Source: JADHLN01 sp965658435 (GTDB taxonomy: Bacteria; Pseudomonadota; Alphaproteobacteria; Rickettsiales; JABIRX01). Taken from it: DNA of 56,658 nucleotides. Made by a program: the position numbers and the translations under genes. The notes under the pieces were generated by a model, which searched no databases, was not told the origin of the DNA, and saw nothing but the letters and a program-made list of their open reading frames with translations. Location of the stretch: NCBI GenBank assembly GCA_965658435.1, contig CBFHSE010000004.1, positions 1 to 56,658 of the forward strand, written 5' to 3'. This document shows positions 26,379 to 35,568 of this stretch, in pieces; within the stretch, counting starts at the first letter, position 1; every line of letters starts with the position of its first letter.

Positions 26379-28886
26379 CTCTATTGATTTTAATCTTTCA
26401 TCTCTTAAATTACTAATTTTGCTGGCAACTCTTTTTTGCTCTTCTTTTCTTGCAGCATTTTCATAATTAAATTCTTCTTCTTCCTCAGAAGAGTCATAAA
26501 CCATCTCTTCATTTTCTTCTAATAATTCTTCTACAACTTCTCTAAATATACGCACCCATTCTTTTGGATCATTTCCAGTTTTATTTTTAATTTTATTCAT
26601 TATTTCTAGTCCTATATCGGTTGTAGAAAGAACCATCATAATATCTTCCAAAAGGCTCATATCTGTCTCTGCAATAATAGCATCATTACCATGTTTTATT
26701 AATACATGACGATCATTCTTAGAAATATTACTTAAAAGCTTAACTTCATTTCTATTAAGCTTAAAAATATTTTGGAACTCAATACCTATCCTATCTTGCG
26801 GCAGATAAATTTGAGTAGGAACTTCATTGATTAAAAATCCAGTTATGCTACTTTTTATGGCGTCTTCAATGGATTCAGATGCCATAATTACAATGGCATT
26901 ATTTTCCTTTAGAGATATTAAGTAATTATTTAAATAATTTGCTAGTAAAGGATTATCTAGCAATTTAAAAGCCTCATCAATAACTAATATGGTAGGAGAG
27001 CCATCAAGAGTTTTCTCTAGATAACTCATAATATAATAAGTTATAGGAATTTGGAGATTGTTATAGCTAGCTATTTCTGAAAAATCTATGGCTGTGATTT
27101 TTGAAGATGCTAAAATATCATCATCATTATCAAAAATATTTGCTAATATATTATTACCTACCCAGATATCAAATATTTTTTTAAATTTATGATTTACAAA
27201 AAAATGAGATAATTCAGATAATTTATTATATTTACCAGATTCTATTTCTTTAATAATTATGTTAATTAATTTAGTTTTTTCTGGGTTTTGTTGGTATTTA
27301 TTTTCTGATAACTCAGATTTTTGAATTAATAGGTAAGATAAAAATTTAGCTAATATATCAGGATATTTTCGTAAAGTTTTCAAAGGAGAGAATAATTGGT
27401 ACTGACTATTTTTTTGAACCTTATAATATTTTCCACCTAAGGCATTAATGAAAATCTCTGCGCTATTACTAAAATCTATATATAAAATTCGTGGGTTAAA
27501 TTTTTGCGCTTGAGCTAATAAAAAATTTAACAACACTGTTTTACCATGTCCATATGGACCAATAATCAATGTGTGACCGTTATCTCCTAGGTGAAAATTA
27601 AAGAAATATGGAGTGTTGTTATGAGTATTAAAGCAAGTAAGAGCATCTCCCCATTTATTATTATAAGCTTTACCTGTAGGAAAATTAGATAAAGATGCTA
27701 AACCAGCATATGATGAGCTATTAATAGGCTTTCTTCTACAAATATAATAGAAATTACCAGGAAGTTGAGACCAGAAGCAATTTTCCATTGCAATATCTTC
27801 TCTGTAAATAACTAAACCATAGCTGAGCAACACATCACATGCTTTTTGAATATTTTTTTCCAAAACATTAATACTATCAGCAATAAACATAATAGTAGTT
27901 TGTTGTTCACCAAATGCTGTGATACCATCAGTATCTTCTTCAAACAGCTTAGTTAATTCTGAGTTTTTCATAAATTCATTATCACCACCAATCTGAGCAA
28001 TCTCATTTTGGAAATTATAATTTTCTAAAGTCTCCTCTGAATTTAAAAAATCAATAGTCTGCGTTACTATAAACTCCATTGGTAAAAATAAAAATTTATC
28101 AATAGAATTAAGAGATAATTCACTATATTCTTTTACAGATAATATTGCAGCAAAATGCTTTCTGTCATCATCTAAAACCTCTAAACTATTCTTCGCAAAT
28201 ACAATCTTGCAATATGGTAAGGATTCAGAAATATCTGCATTAATAAGAGGTACTTCTTTTTCTTCGAGATTGATAATTTTGCCAAGAAAACGCAATATCT
28301 CTGAGTAATATTTACCATTATTCTTAAATATAGAAAGTTTTCTTGCTCCAAAATCATTAAGTTCAGTAATAAAATTATCAGTAATATTATTTAATTCTTC
28401 ATATTTTTTATCTAAAAACTTATTTTCATAGACTTTAAAGACAGTAAAATTTAAAGTTTTTAAAATATCCTTAAAATTTGTTAATTTATAATATCTTGAT
28501 TCAGTTATAATTGTTACAAATAATTCATTAACATATTTGTCAGACCAATCATGTAGGCTATTCCAGCCTTTATCAAGATCATTACAAAAATCACTAGAAT
28601 ATTCACCATTAAGAGATAAATCTTTTTTTCTTCTAATAGTATGTGTCCATAAAGCAAAAGAATCGCTATTTAAATGATTTTTGATAGCAGCTCTTATGGA
28701 GTCTCTAATTGATGCATGTTTTTTGTCAAATATCTCAAAAGCAAAACCAGTAATCTTTATAACTTGAATAAGATTTCCAGATTTTGTAATTAAGCTATCC
28801 TCTGTAAAATGAGCCGCATAAGGAATAAAATCAGGTTCAACTTCAGAAAATTTCAAGCTATTACTAGAAAGCTTTTTATTGAGCAT
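26373..28886 (-). CDS. virB4: Type IV secretion system ATPase VirB4
   Basis: Large ATPase of the P-type T4SS inner-membrane complex, powering pilus assembly and substrate export. The N-terminal CagE/TrbE/VirB domain spans about residues 1-400. Walker A is IIGPYGHGKTVLLNFLLA (about 440-455) and Walker B is TILVIDEAFKLL (about 630), with further C-terminal ATPase segments (FKLNRNEVKLLSNISKNDRH). At 837 residues it is slightly long. The excess is a Glu-rich C-terminal tail (about 780-837). Both ATP motifs look intact. Only virB2 lies next to it and no virB3/B6/B8-D4 is nearby, as in the scattered Rickettsiales vir loci. Confidence 0.93.
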   Translation of the reverse strand: MLNKKLSSNSLKFSEVEPDFIPYAAHFTEDSLITKSGNLIQVIKITGFAFEIFDKKHASIRDSIRAAIKNHLNSDSFALWTHTIRRKKDLSLNGEYSSDFCNDLDKGWNSLHDWSDKYVNELFVTIITESRYYKLTNFKDILKTLNFTVFKVYENKFLDKKYEELNNITDNFITELNDFGARKLSIFKNNGKYYSEILRFLGKIINLEEKEVPLINADISESLPYCKIVFAKNSLEVLDDDRKHFAAILSVKEYSELSLNSIDKFLFLPMEFIVTQTIDFLNSEETLENYNFQNEIAQIGGDNEFMKNSELTKLFEEDTDGITAFGEQQTTIMFIADSINVLEKNIQKACDVLLSYGLVIYREDIAMENCFWSQLPGNFYYICRRKPINSSSYAGLASLSNFPTGKAYNNKWGDALTCFNTHNNTPYFFNFHLGDNGHTLIIGPYGHGKTVLLNFLLAQAQKFNPRILYIDFSNSAEIFINALGGKYYKVQKNSQYQLFSPLKTLRKYPDILAKFLSYLLIQKSELSENKYQQNPEKTKLINIIIKEIESGKYNKLSELSHFFVNHKFKKIFDIWVGNNILANIFDNDDDILASSKITAIDFSEIASYNNLQIPITYYIMSYLEKTLDGSPTILVIDEAFKLLDNPLLANYLNNYLISLKENNAIVIMASESIEDAIKSSITGFLINEVPTQIYLPQDRIGIEFQNIFKLNRNEVKLLSNISKNDRHVLIKHGNDAIIAETDMSLLEDIMMVLSTTDIGLEIMNKIKNKTGNDPKEWVRIFREVVEELLEENEEMVYDSSEEEEEFNYENAARKEEQKRVASKISNLRDERLKSIES

Positions 28887-28978
28887 CTTTAAACAAAATT
28901 ACAAAGTTTTTATCATAATAAACAACAATAAAATTTTAGCTAGGCAAAATTAAAGAAATATTTTGGTATGGTAAAAAT

Positions 28979-29010
28979 AAAAAAGCCAGCGATAATTTGC
29001 TGGCTTTTTT
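28979..29010. terminator. Bidirectional intrinsic terminator between virB2 and virB4
   Basis: GCCAGC (28985-28990), an 8-base loop and GCTGGC (28999-29004), flanked by A6 on the left and T6 on the right. On the minus strand it follows the virB2 stop by about 26 bases and ends the virB2 transcript. virB4 starts about 90 bases further on and would need read-through or its own promoter. Confidence 0.85.
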
Positions 29011-29036
29011 ATCTGCTTGTAATAAAAAAGATTTTA

Positions 29037-29393
29037 TTAACCAGCAGGAGCAGTAGCACTAGTATCTTTGCAAGTACTAGTATTTATTGCTCCTCCTTCG
29101 CTCGCGCTTCCACCTAGTGTTTCCACTAGCTGAGGAGCTCCAAATATAGTAGCTACACCAAGGGCTGTAGATATTGCAAGACCCCAAGAAACTTTTCCTA
29201 AAAATAATGATATTCCTAAAAATACTAATGCAAATGCTGCAATAGCTTTACCTATGTTACCAGTTAGGAATCCCAATATGGTACATAATGTTGCCTCAAG
29301 CTGAGTCTCAGCAGCAGCAAAAGCTTGCGACGGGTTAAGAGCTATAACCAAAGCAAAAAAACTAAAAAGAAAAAAATATGATTTATTATTCAT
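29037..29393 (-). CDS. virB2: Type IV secretion system pilin VirB2
   Basis: Small major-pilin precursor of the P-type T4SS. The 118 residues comprise a Sec signal (hydrophobic core about 7-26, cleavage near QAFAAAE), then two hydrophobic helices (about 45-66 and 70-90) separated by the short turn GKVSW, the layout of the VirB2/TrbC family. Cys residues occur at CTILG and near the C-terminus (STCKD). It has a strong GGAGGT ribosome binding site, its own promoter and its own terminator, as expected for an abundant structural subunit. It is divergent from metZ. Confidence 0.88.
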   Translation of the reverse strand: MNNKSYFFLFSFFALVIALNPSQAFAAAETQLEATLCTILGFLTGNIGKAIAAFALVFLGISLFLGKVSWGLAISTALGVATIFGAPQLVETLGGSASEGGAINTSTCKDTSATAPAG

Positions 29394-29430
29394 TTAATAA
29401 CCTCCAAAAATTTATTAAGATATATCCTTA

Positions 29431-29459
29431 ATTGTAACATTTTATATGTCAAATGAAAA
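29431..29459 (-). promoter_or_regulatory. Promoter of virB2
   Basis: On the minus strand: TTTTCA (29454-29459), a 17-base spacer ending in TGT, and TACAAT (29431-29436), 38 bases upstream of the ATG. The extended -10 TGTTACAAT is identical to that of the pilin promoter at 18190-18218, and the distance to the start is the same. An alternative TTGACA lies too close to the -10 to serve as its -35. Confidence 0.5.
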
Positions 29460-29532
29460 GTTTTTTTTATCAAACTTTACCATAGCAAAATTTATGCTAT
29501 TTTAACAGATTAAATTATTAAAAGTAATATTA

Positions 29533-30726
29533 GTGAAATATAATAATAAAAATTTACCTAAAAATTTACATATACAAACAAATCTAGTAAGAGCTGGTAG
29601 TAAAAGAAGCAATTATGGCGAAACTAGTGAAGCCTTGTTTCTTAATTCTGGTTTTTGCTATAATAACGCAGAGATTGCTGAATCAAGATTTAATGGTGAA
29701 GATCCTGGTTTTGTTTATTCTCGCTATGTAAATCCTAATTTAAAATCTTTAGAGCATAAGTTAGTAACTTTAGAAAAGGGAGCTGAGGCTGCTTGTGTGG
29801 TTTCCAGCGGTATGGCTGCAGTATTTGCAGCTATAATGTGTCAGATTAAAGCTGGAGATCATATTATAGCAAATAAAGTTTTATTTGGTTCATGCTATCA
29901 CATTATGGCAAATATATTACCCAATTATAATATATCGGTTGATTTTGTAGATGGTAAAGATAATGAAGCTTGGCAAAAAGCAATTAAAAAAAATACTAAA
30001 TTAATATTTATAGAGAGTCCTGCTAATCCTAATTTAGAATTGGTTGATATAAAATATTTAGCAAATATATGTAAAAAAAATAATATATTTTTATTAGTAG
30101 ATAATATTTTTGCAACTCCATTATCCCAGTCACCTCTTGAATTAGGAGCAAGTGCAGTTATATATTCTACTACAAAACATATGGATGGTCAGGGGAGGAC
30201 ATTGGGAGGAGCGGTAATTGGTTCTAAAAATTTTATTAATGAAAAATTACAGCCTTTCTATCGTCATACTGGTCCGGCTCTTAGCCCTTTTAATGCTTGG
30301 GTTGTACAAAAATCTTTAGAAACATTTGCTATAAGATATGATTATCACGTAAAAAATGCAGAAAAAATAGCTGTTTTTCTTGAGTCTCGTTCTAAAATTG
30401 AGCAAGTAATTTATCCTGGTTTAAAATCTCATCCTCAATATAATTTAGCAAAAAAACAAATGATTTCAGGGGGGTCGTTAATTGCCTTCAAAATTAAAGG
30501 GGATAAAAAAACAGCTTTTAAATTTATGAATAATTTAAAAATTATTGATATTTCTAATAATCTTGGAGACGGTAGAACGTTAATTACTCATCCAGCATCA
30601 ACCACTCATTCAAATATAGATAAGAGTGAGCAGGTTAAAATTGGTATTACCGAAAATCTTCTCAGAATTTCGGTAGGTATTGAGCATATTGATGATTTAT
30701 TAAATGATATCAAGCAAGCGCTATAA
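29533..30726 (+). CDS. metZ: O-succinylhomoserine sulfhydrylase
   Basis: PLP enzyme that makes homocysteine directly from O-acylhomoserine and sulfide, following MetX. The 397-residue protein begins with the family stretch TNLVRAGSKRSNYGETSEAL and FVYSRYVNPNLKSLEHKL. The PLP-binding region is SSGMAAVFAA, ESPANPNLELVD and YSTTKHMDGQGRT, with the Schiff-base Lys at 215. It ends with LLRISVGIEHIDDLLNDI. The start is GTG at 29533. The MetZ-type N-terminus separates it from MetB/MetC. It gives the organism a direct sulfhydrylation route together with metXW at 18.3-20.2 kb. Confidence 0.93.
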   Translation: MKYNNKNLPKNLHIQTNLVRAGSKRSNYGETSEALFLNSGFCYNNAEIAESRFNGEDPGFVYSRYVNPNLKSLEHKLVTLEKGAEAACVVSSGMAAVFAAIMCQIKAGDHIIANKVLFGSCYHIMANILPNYNISVDFVDGKDNEAWQKAIKKNTKLIFIESPANPNLELVDIKYLANICKKNNIFLLVDNIFATPLSQSPLELGASAVIYSTTKHMDGQGRTLGGAVIGSKNFINEKLQPFYRHTGPALSPFNAWVVQKSLETFAIRYDYHVKNAEKIAVFLESRSKIEQVIYPGLKSHPQYNLAKKQMISGGSLIAFKIKGDKKTAFKFMNNLKIIDISNNLGDGRTLITHPASTTHSNIDKSEQVKIGITENLLRISVGIEHIDDLLNDIKQAL

Positions 30727-30744
30727 AATTAAATAAGAAATAAA

Positions 30745-31458
30745 ATGGCAGGGCATTCAAAATTTGCAAATATTAAACATAGAAAAGCAGCTCAAGATTC
30801 AAAAAGAGCCAAAATATTTACGCGCCTTATCCGTGAAATTACTGTAGCTGCTAAATCAGGAGATCTAGACCCTGAAAGCAACCCCAGATTAAGAGCTGCA
30901 ATTATTGCGGCAAAATCTGCAAATATGCCTAAAGATAAAATTAATAATGCAATAGATAAAGCATCATCTGACAATTCAGCTGATAATTATGAAGAATTAA
31001 GATATGAAGGATATGGGCCAGCTAAAACAGCTATAATAGTCGAGGCTTTCACAGATAATAGAAATAGAACTGCTTCAGCTGTTAGAACCATTTTTAACAA
31101 AAATGGTGGTCAGTTAGCTGAATCAGGCAGTGTTTCTTTTATGTTTGATAGAAAAGGGATAATAAGATTTGCCAAAGAAGATATTAATGAAGAGGAATTA
31201 TTTGAGCTTGCGGTTGAGGCTGGAGCTGAGTCAATTGAAAGTAATTCTGAATTTTATGAAGTTATTACATCCCTTAACGAGTTTTCAATGGTAAGAGATG
31301 AAATTTTAAAAAAATATGACAACCCTACAAATATGGGTCTTGAATGGTTGCCTAAAAATTTAATAGAAATAGATGATGAGCAGCAAGAATCAATTGCAAG
31401 ATTAGTTGAGGCTCTAGAAAATGATGATGATGTACAAAATATTTATGTTAATATTTAA
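30745..31458 (+). CDS. yebC: YebC/PmpR family regulatory protein
   Basis: The 237-residue protein starts MAGHSKFANIKHRKAAQDS and carries TRLIREITVAAKSG, NMPKDKINNAIDKA and YEGYGPAKTAIIVEAFTDN, all signatures of the family. Its members were described as transcriptional regulators and, more recently, as factors relieving ribosome stalling. It stands directly upstream of ruvC, the usual neighbour in proteobacteria, with a 9-base gap. Confidence 0.95.
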   Translation: MAGHSKFANIKHRKAAQDSKRAKIFTRLIREITVAAKSGDLDPESNPRLRAAIIAAKSANMPKDKINNAIDKASSDNSADNYEELRYEGYGPAKTAIIVEAFTDNRNRTASAVRTIFNKNGGQLAESGSVSFMFDRKGIIRFAKEDINEEELFELAVEAGAESIESNSEFYEVITSLNEFSMVRDEILKKYDNPTNMGLEWLPKNLIEIDDEQQESIARLVEALENDDDVQNIYVNI

Positions 31459-31467
31459 CTTATAAAA

Positions 31468-31965
31468 GTGATTATTTTTGCCATTGATCCTGCTTTAAAT
31501 AAAATAGGCTACGCAGCAATAGAAATATTAGCTGATAATTCTATTAAATATATTGAATCAGATATTATTAATGCTAGTAAAGAAGAATCACTTACCGCAA
31601 AGCTATCTTTAATTATTAATAATATTTCATTTTTGTTAACAAAAATTAAGCCAGATCATATTGCAATTGAAGAAAGTTTTGTTAATAAAAACCCTGCAAG
31701 CTCTTTGAAATTAGGTCATGCTAGAGGAGCAATTATTGCTGCAGCACTGAAATATAGTGATAAAATTTTTGAATATAGCCCAACTCAAATAAAAAAATCC
31801 ATAACTGGTAATGGTAGAGCGGATAAGGAGCAAGTTCAAAAGATGGTAAAATTTATGTTACCAAAAGCTGTAATGAAGCATTATGATGAATCTGATGCAT
31901 TAGCAATTGCTTTAACTCATTTTTATATTTACAGAACAGAATCTAAAATTATATTTAATAGTTAA
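31468..31965 (+). CDS. ruvC: Holliday junction resolvase RuvC
   Basis: Endonuclease that cuts Holliday junctions after RuvAB branch migration. In 165 residues it has the catalytic Asp in IFAIDPALNKIGYA, the Glu in HIAIEESFVNKNPAS, the loop LGHARGAIIAAAL, the NGRADKEQVQKMV stretch and the C-terminal Asp pair in YDESDALAIALTH. The start is GTG at 31468. ruvA and ruvB are not adjacent; they lie 2 kb further on behind fumC. Confidence 0.94.
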   Translation: MIIFAIDPALNKIGYAAIEILADNSIKYIESDIINASKEESLTAKLSLIINNISFLLTKIKPDHIAIEESFVNKNPASSLKLGHARGAIIAAALKYSDKIFEYSPTQIKKSITGNGRADKEQVQKMVKFMLPKAVMKHYDESDALAIALTHFYIYRTESKIIFNS

Positions 31966-31967
31966 AA

Positions 31968-32393
31968 TTAAGCCGCCAAGAATTTAGACCATTCTTTTTT
32001 ATTTGCAGAATTAAGTTTTTTATCTAACTCAATAGCTTTTTTTATTATATTTTCTGCCTGATTTGTAGGGTCATAAGCGATAATAGGCATTTCGTAGAAG
32101 TTATCAGACATTATTATTTTAATACGTTTTTTAAGATATTTTTCTAGTTCAGATGAAGATATTGCCAATTTTTTTAGCAGAAATTCAGAAAAAATATCAA
32201 ATTCTTCATGTGGTAGATTAACAGATATCTCTCCTATTAACGCATGAACAGCATAAGGGTTTAATTCGTTATATTTTTTAAAAAAAGATTCCAAGGTAGA
32301 TTTAAGTTTGGGATAATTTTTGCTTTTTATCAAATGCAAAGAAACTCTGTATAAAGCAGTAGCTTCCTTAAATGATATTCTCTCCTTTAACAT
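31968..32393 (-). CDS. Hypothetical protein, alpha-helical
   Basis: A 141-residue soluble protein rich in Lys, Glu and Leu, without signal peptide or membrane segment and without a motif I recognise. It appears almost entirely helical (LKSTLESFFKKYNELNP, IIKKAIELDKKLNS). It is convergent with ruvC, with only 2 bases between the stops, and faces away from fumC. It interrupts the usual ruvC-ruvA-ruvB order. Confidence 0.6.
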   Translation of the reverse strand: MLKERISFKEATALYRVSLHLIKSKNYPKLKSTLESFFKKYNELNPYAVHALIGEISVNLPHEEFDIFSEFLLKKLAISSSELEKYLKKRIKIIMSDNFYEMPIIAYDPTNQAENIIKKAIELDKKLNSANKKEWSKFLAA

Positions 32394-32565
32394 ATCAAAT
32401 AAATAAAGTTTATATCATATCTATAGGTAGATTTCTAAAAAACAATAAATTTATCATTTTATCTATTTGCTTTCTTCTAATTTTTTTATTAGAAAGAGTA
32501 GGGATATAAATGTCAGATATTTAAGGCATTAAAATTACTATATTAATAAAATTATTGAGGAGTAA

Positions 32566-33960
32566 ATGTCACAGCATAGAATCGAGACTGACTCTATTGG
32601 CGAAATTAAAGTTGATAGCAGCAAATATTGGGGGGCTCAAACAGAAAGATCCATAGAAAATTTTAAAATAGGCACTGAAAAAATGCCTAAAACTCTTATT
32701 AAAGCATTAGCAATTTTAAAAAAATCTGCTGCTTTAGTTAATTTAAAAAACAATAAATTAGAGCAAGAAAAAGCAGAAGCTATCATAAAAGCTGCCGATG
32801 AGATAATTTCAGGGTCTTTAGCTGATAATTTTCCATTAGTTGTCTGGCAAACAGGCTCTGGTACGCAAACCAATATGAATATTAATGAAGTAATATCGAA
32901 CAGAGCTATAGAAATATTGGGTGGAGAATTAGGTAGCAAAGACCCTGTTCATCCTAATGATCATGTTAATATGGGGCAATCCTCAAATGATACTTTCCCA
33001 ACTGCTATGCATATAGCGGCAGCATTAGATATAAATGAAAATTTATTGCCTGCATTAGAAAAATTGCATGCATCACTACTAGAAAAGCAAAATAAATTTA
33101 AAGACATAATAAAAATTGGTAGAACTCACTTACAAGATGCAACTCCATTAACATTAGGGCAAGAATTCTCTGGTTATGCTACCCAAATAAAATATTCTAT
33201 AGCAAGAGTGAAAAATACATTACCAAATATATATCAGTTAGCTCAAGGTGGTACAGCGGTTGGAACAGGTTTAAACTCATATGCCTCTTTTGCTAAAGAG
33301 TTTGCTGAGCAAGTTCAAAAATTAACAAATTTACCATTTATTACAGCTGAAAATAAATTTGAAGCATTAGCAGCTCATGATGCTATAGTAGAAACTAGTG
33401 GAGCCTTAAATAATATAGCGGTAAGCTTGATGAAAATAGCTAATGATATTAGGCTGCTTGGCTCTGGCCCAAGATCAGGCTTAGGTGAAATATCATTGCC
33501 TGCAAATGAGCCTGGTTCATCAATCATGCCTGGTAAGGTTAATCCTACGCAATGTGAGGCTTTAACAATGGTTTGCAGTCAAGTTATGGGTAACCATACT
33601 ACTATTTCTATAGCTGGTTCGAATGGTCATTTTGAATTAAATGTTTTTAAACCAGTAATGATTTATAACTTATTGCAATCAATAAATTTAATAGCAGATG
33701 GCGTGAATAGTTTTAATGATAAGGCTGTGATAGGCATTACTGCCAATGAAGATAATATTAAAGAGTTAATGGAAAAATCATTAATGTTAGTGACAGCATT
33801 AAATCCACATATTGGTTATGATAATGCTGCTAAAATAGCAAAATATGCTCATGAAAAATCATTAACTCTTAAACAAGCAGCATTAGAGTTAAATTTATTA
33901 ACAGAAAGCGAGTTTGATTCTTATATCAAGCCTCATGAAATGATTAAACCAAAAGCATAA
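32566..33960 (+). CDS. fumC: Class II fumarate hydratase
   Basis: Iron-free fumarase of the TCA cycle: fumarate + H2O to malate. The 464 residues match the family length. Substrate-binding and catalytic signatures are QTGSGTQTNMNINEV, VHPNDHVNMGQSSNDTFPTAMH, KIGRTHLQDATPLTLGQEF and the lyase signature GSSIMPGKVNPTQCEA. It has one of the clearest ribosome binding sites of the window (GAGGAG, 4 bases before the ATG). The stop is one base before ruvA, so ruvAB may be transcribed from the fumC promoter. Confidence 0.96.
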   Translation: MSQHRIETDSIGEIKVDSSKYWGAQTERSIENFKIGTEKMPKTLIKALAILKKSAALVNLKNNKLEQEKAEAIIKAADEIISGSLADNFPLVVWQTGSGTQTNMNINEVISNRAIEILGGELGSKDPVHPNDHVNMGQSSNDTFPTAMHIAAALDINENLLPALEKLHASLLEKQNKFKDIIKIGRTHLQDATPLTLGQEFSGYATQIKYSIARVKNTLPNIYQLAQGGTAVGTGLNSYASFAKEFAEQVQKLTNLPFITAENKFEALAAHDAIVETSGALNNIAVSLMKIANDIRLLGSGPRSGLGEISLPANEPGSSIMPGKVNPTQCEALTMVCSQVMGNHTTISIAGSNGHFELNVFKPVMIYNLLQSINLIADGVNSFNDKAVIGITANEDNIKELMEKSLMLVTALNPHIGYDNAAKIAKYAHEKSLTLKQAALELNLLTESEFDSYIKPHEMIKPKA

Positions 33961-33961
33961 A

Positions 33962-34555
33962 ATGATCGGTTCTCTTAGAGGAAAAATTATAAATATTTTT
34001 GATAATTCAATATTGCTTGAAGTAAATAATACTGGTTATCAAGTTAATATAGGTGCTAGGAACCTTGCCAATATTCAAAAAAATGATGAATTATTTGTGT
34101 ATATTCATACAGCGGTAAGAGAAGATGATATATCCTTATTTGGCTTTTTTGATATTGCTGATAAAGAAATTTTTTTAAAGCTTAATAAAGTAAGTGGTAT
34201 TGGCGCAAAAACAGCTCTAAATATTATAGGGGTATTAGACGCTAGAGCTATAATAGATGCTATTTTATTTGAAAATAAAGCTGCTTTTACACAAGTAAGC
34301 GGCATAGGCGCTAAAGCTGCAGCTAGGATAATAAATGATCTAAAAGATAAAGTAGAAAATAACATAAGTAACATTATCTCTATATCACAAGATAATAGCC
34401 AAAAGGATAATAATTTACTAAAAGATTCCTTGTCAGCATTAGAAAATTTAGGTTATCAAAGATCTCAAATATTAAATATAGTTAAAGACATAGTTGCAGA
34501 TGAAAATGATTTATCTCAAATAATTACCAAATCATTGCAAAAATTAGCAAAATGA
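33962..34555 (+). CDS. ruvA: Holliday junction DNA helicase subunit RuvA
   Basis: Tetrameric junction-binding subunit. The 197 residues show the N-terminal OB fold (MIGSLRGKIINIFDNSILLE, YIHTAVREDDISLFGFFD), a helix-hairpin-helix pair (LNKVSGIGAKTALNII and FTQVSGIGAKAAARIIND), an acidic linker, and domain III (SALENLGYQRSQILNIV) that contacts RuvB. It overlaps ruvB by 4 bases (ATGA). Confidence 0.96.
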   Translation: MIGSLRGKIINIFDNSILLEVNNTGYQVNIGARNLANIQKNDELFVYIHTAVREDDISLFGFFDIADKEIFLKLNKVSGIGAKTALNIIGVLDARAIIDAILFENKAAFTQVSGIGAKAAARIINDLKDKVENNISNIISISQDNSQKDNNLLKDSLSALENLGYQRSQILNIVKDIVADENDLSQIITKSLQKLAK

Positions 34556-35568
34556 AAGATTCGCGTATCATAAATCCAGAAGAATCAGTTGAAGAAATAG
34601 GCAATATTTTAAGGCCAGATTTTTTAAATGAATTTATTGGCCAAAAAAACATCAAAAATAATCTTGCTGTTTATATAAATGCTGCAAAAAAATTAGAAAC
34701 TAATCTTGATCATATTTTATTTTATGGCCCTCCTGGTTTAGGTAAAACAACTCTTGCAGGTATAATAGCCAAAGAATTACAGGTAAATTTCAAGGCAACA
34801 ACTGGTCCAATTCTTAGTAAATCTGGTGATTTAGCAGCTATTTTATCTAATTTATCTGCAAATGATATTTTATTTATTGATGAAATTCATAGAATGAATA
34901 CCCAAGTAGAAGAAGTTTTATATTCTGCTATGGAAGATTTTAAATTAGATATCATAATAGGGGAAGGACCCGCAGCAAGAACGGTAAGAATTGATTTACC
35001 TAAATTCACCTTGATTGGAGCAACAACAAGAATGGGTTTAATTTCTAACCCGCTTCGAGATAGGTTTGGTATACCTTTGCGTTTAAATTTTTATCATATT
35101 TCTGAACTTACAGCAGTAATAATAAGAGGTGCTAAAATATTAGATTTTTCAATATCAGAAGATGCGGCAAATGAGATAGCTACAAGGTCAAGAGGCACAC
35201 CTCGTATAGCATTAAGATTACTTAAAAGAGTAAGAGATTTTGCAATATATGAAGATTTAAAAGAAATTAATGCTAAAATTGCAAAAAAATCATTGGATAT
35301 TTTAGAGGTAGATAATTTTGGTTTAGATTCACTAGATAGAAAATATTTAAATTATATTAATGAAAATTACCAGGGTGGTCCAGTTGGTATTGAAACTATT
35401 GCTGCTGGCTTATCCGAACAAAAAGATTCAATAGAAGAGACAATTGAGCCTTATTTATTACAGCAAGGGTTAATAAGTAAAACTCCAAGAGGCAGGGTAA
35501 TAACTGAAAAAGCTTGTCTCCATCTAGGAATAGAATACCCCAAAAAATTAATTGATTTAATGTCATGA
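34552..35568 (+). CDS. ruvB: Holliday junction DNA helicase subunit RuvB
   Basis: AAA+ motor that drives branch migration with RuvA. In 338 residues: N-terminal LRPDFLNEFIGQKNIKNNL, Walker A YGPPGLGKTTLAG (about 58-70), Walker B ILFIDEIHRM (about 105-114), sensor region LIGATTRMGLISNPLRDRFG and the C-terminal winged helix (GLISKTPRGRVIT). It overlaps ruvA and ybgC by 4 bases on each side. Confidence 0.97.
   Translation: MKDSRIINPEESVEEIGNILRPDFLNEFIGQKNIKNNLAVYINAAKKLETNLDHILFYGPPGLGKTTLAGIIAKELQVNFKATTGPILSKSGDLAAILSNLSANDILFIDEIHRMNTQVEEVLYSAMEDFKLDIIIGEGPAARTVRIDLPKFTLIGATTRMGLISNPLRDRFGIPLRLNFYHISELTAVIIRGAKILDFSISEDAANEIATRSRGTPRIALRLLKRVRDFAIYEDLKEINAKIAKKSLDILEVDNFGLDSLDRKYLNYINENYQGGPVGIETIAAGLSEQKDSIEETIEPYLLQQGLISKTPRGRVITEKACLHLGIEYPKKLIDLMS

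Noticed and set aside
29468..29505. Hairpins before metZ (AAGTTT/AAACTT and ATAGCA/TGCTAT) as terminator or riboswitch
   Set aside because: The stems are short and AT-rich and have no conserved loop. They could occur by chance at this composition.
32475..32494. Inverted repeat TTCTAAT/ATTAGAA before fumC as terminator
   Set aside because: It has only 7 A/T-rich pairs and no following T-run; too weak.
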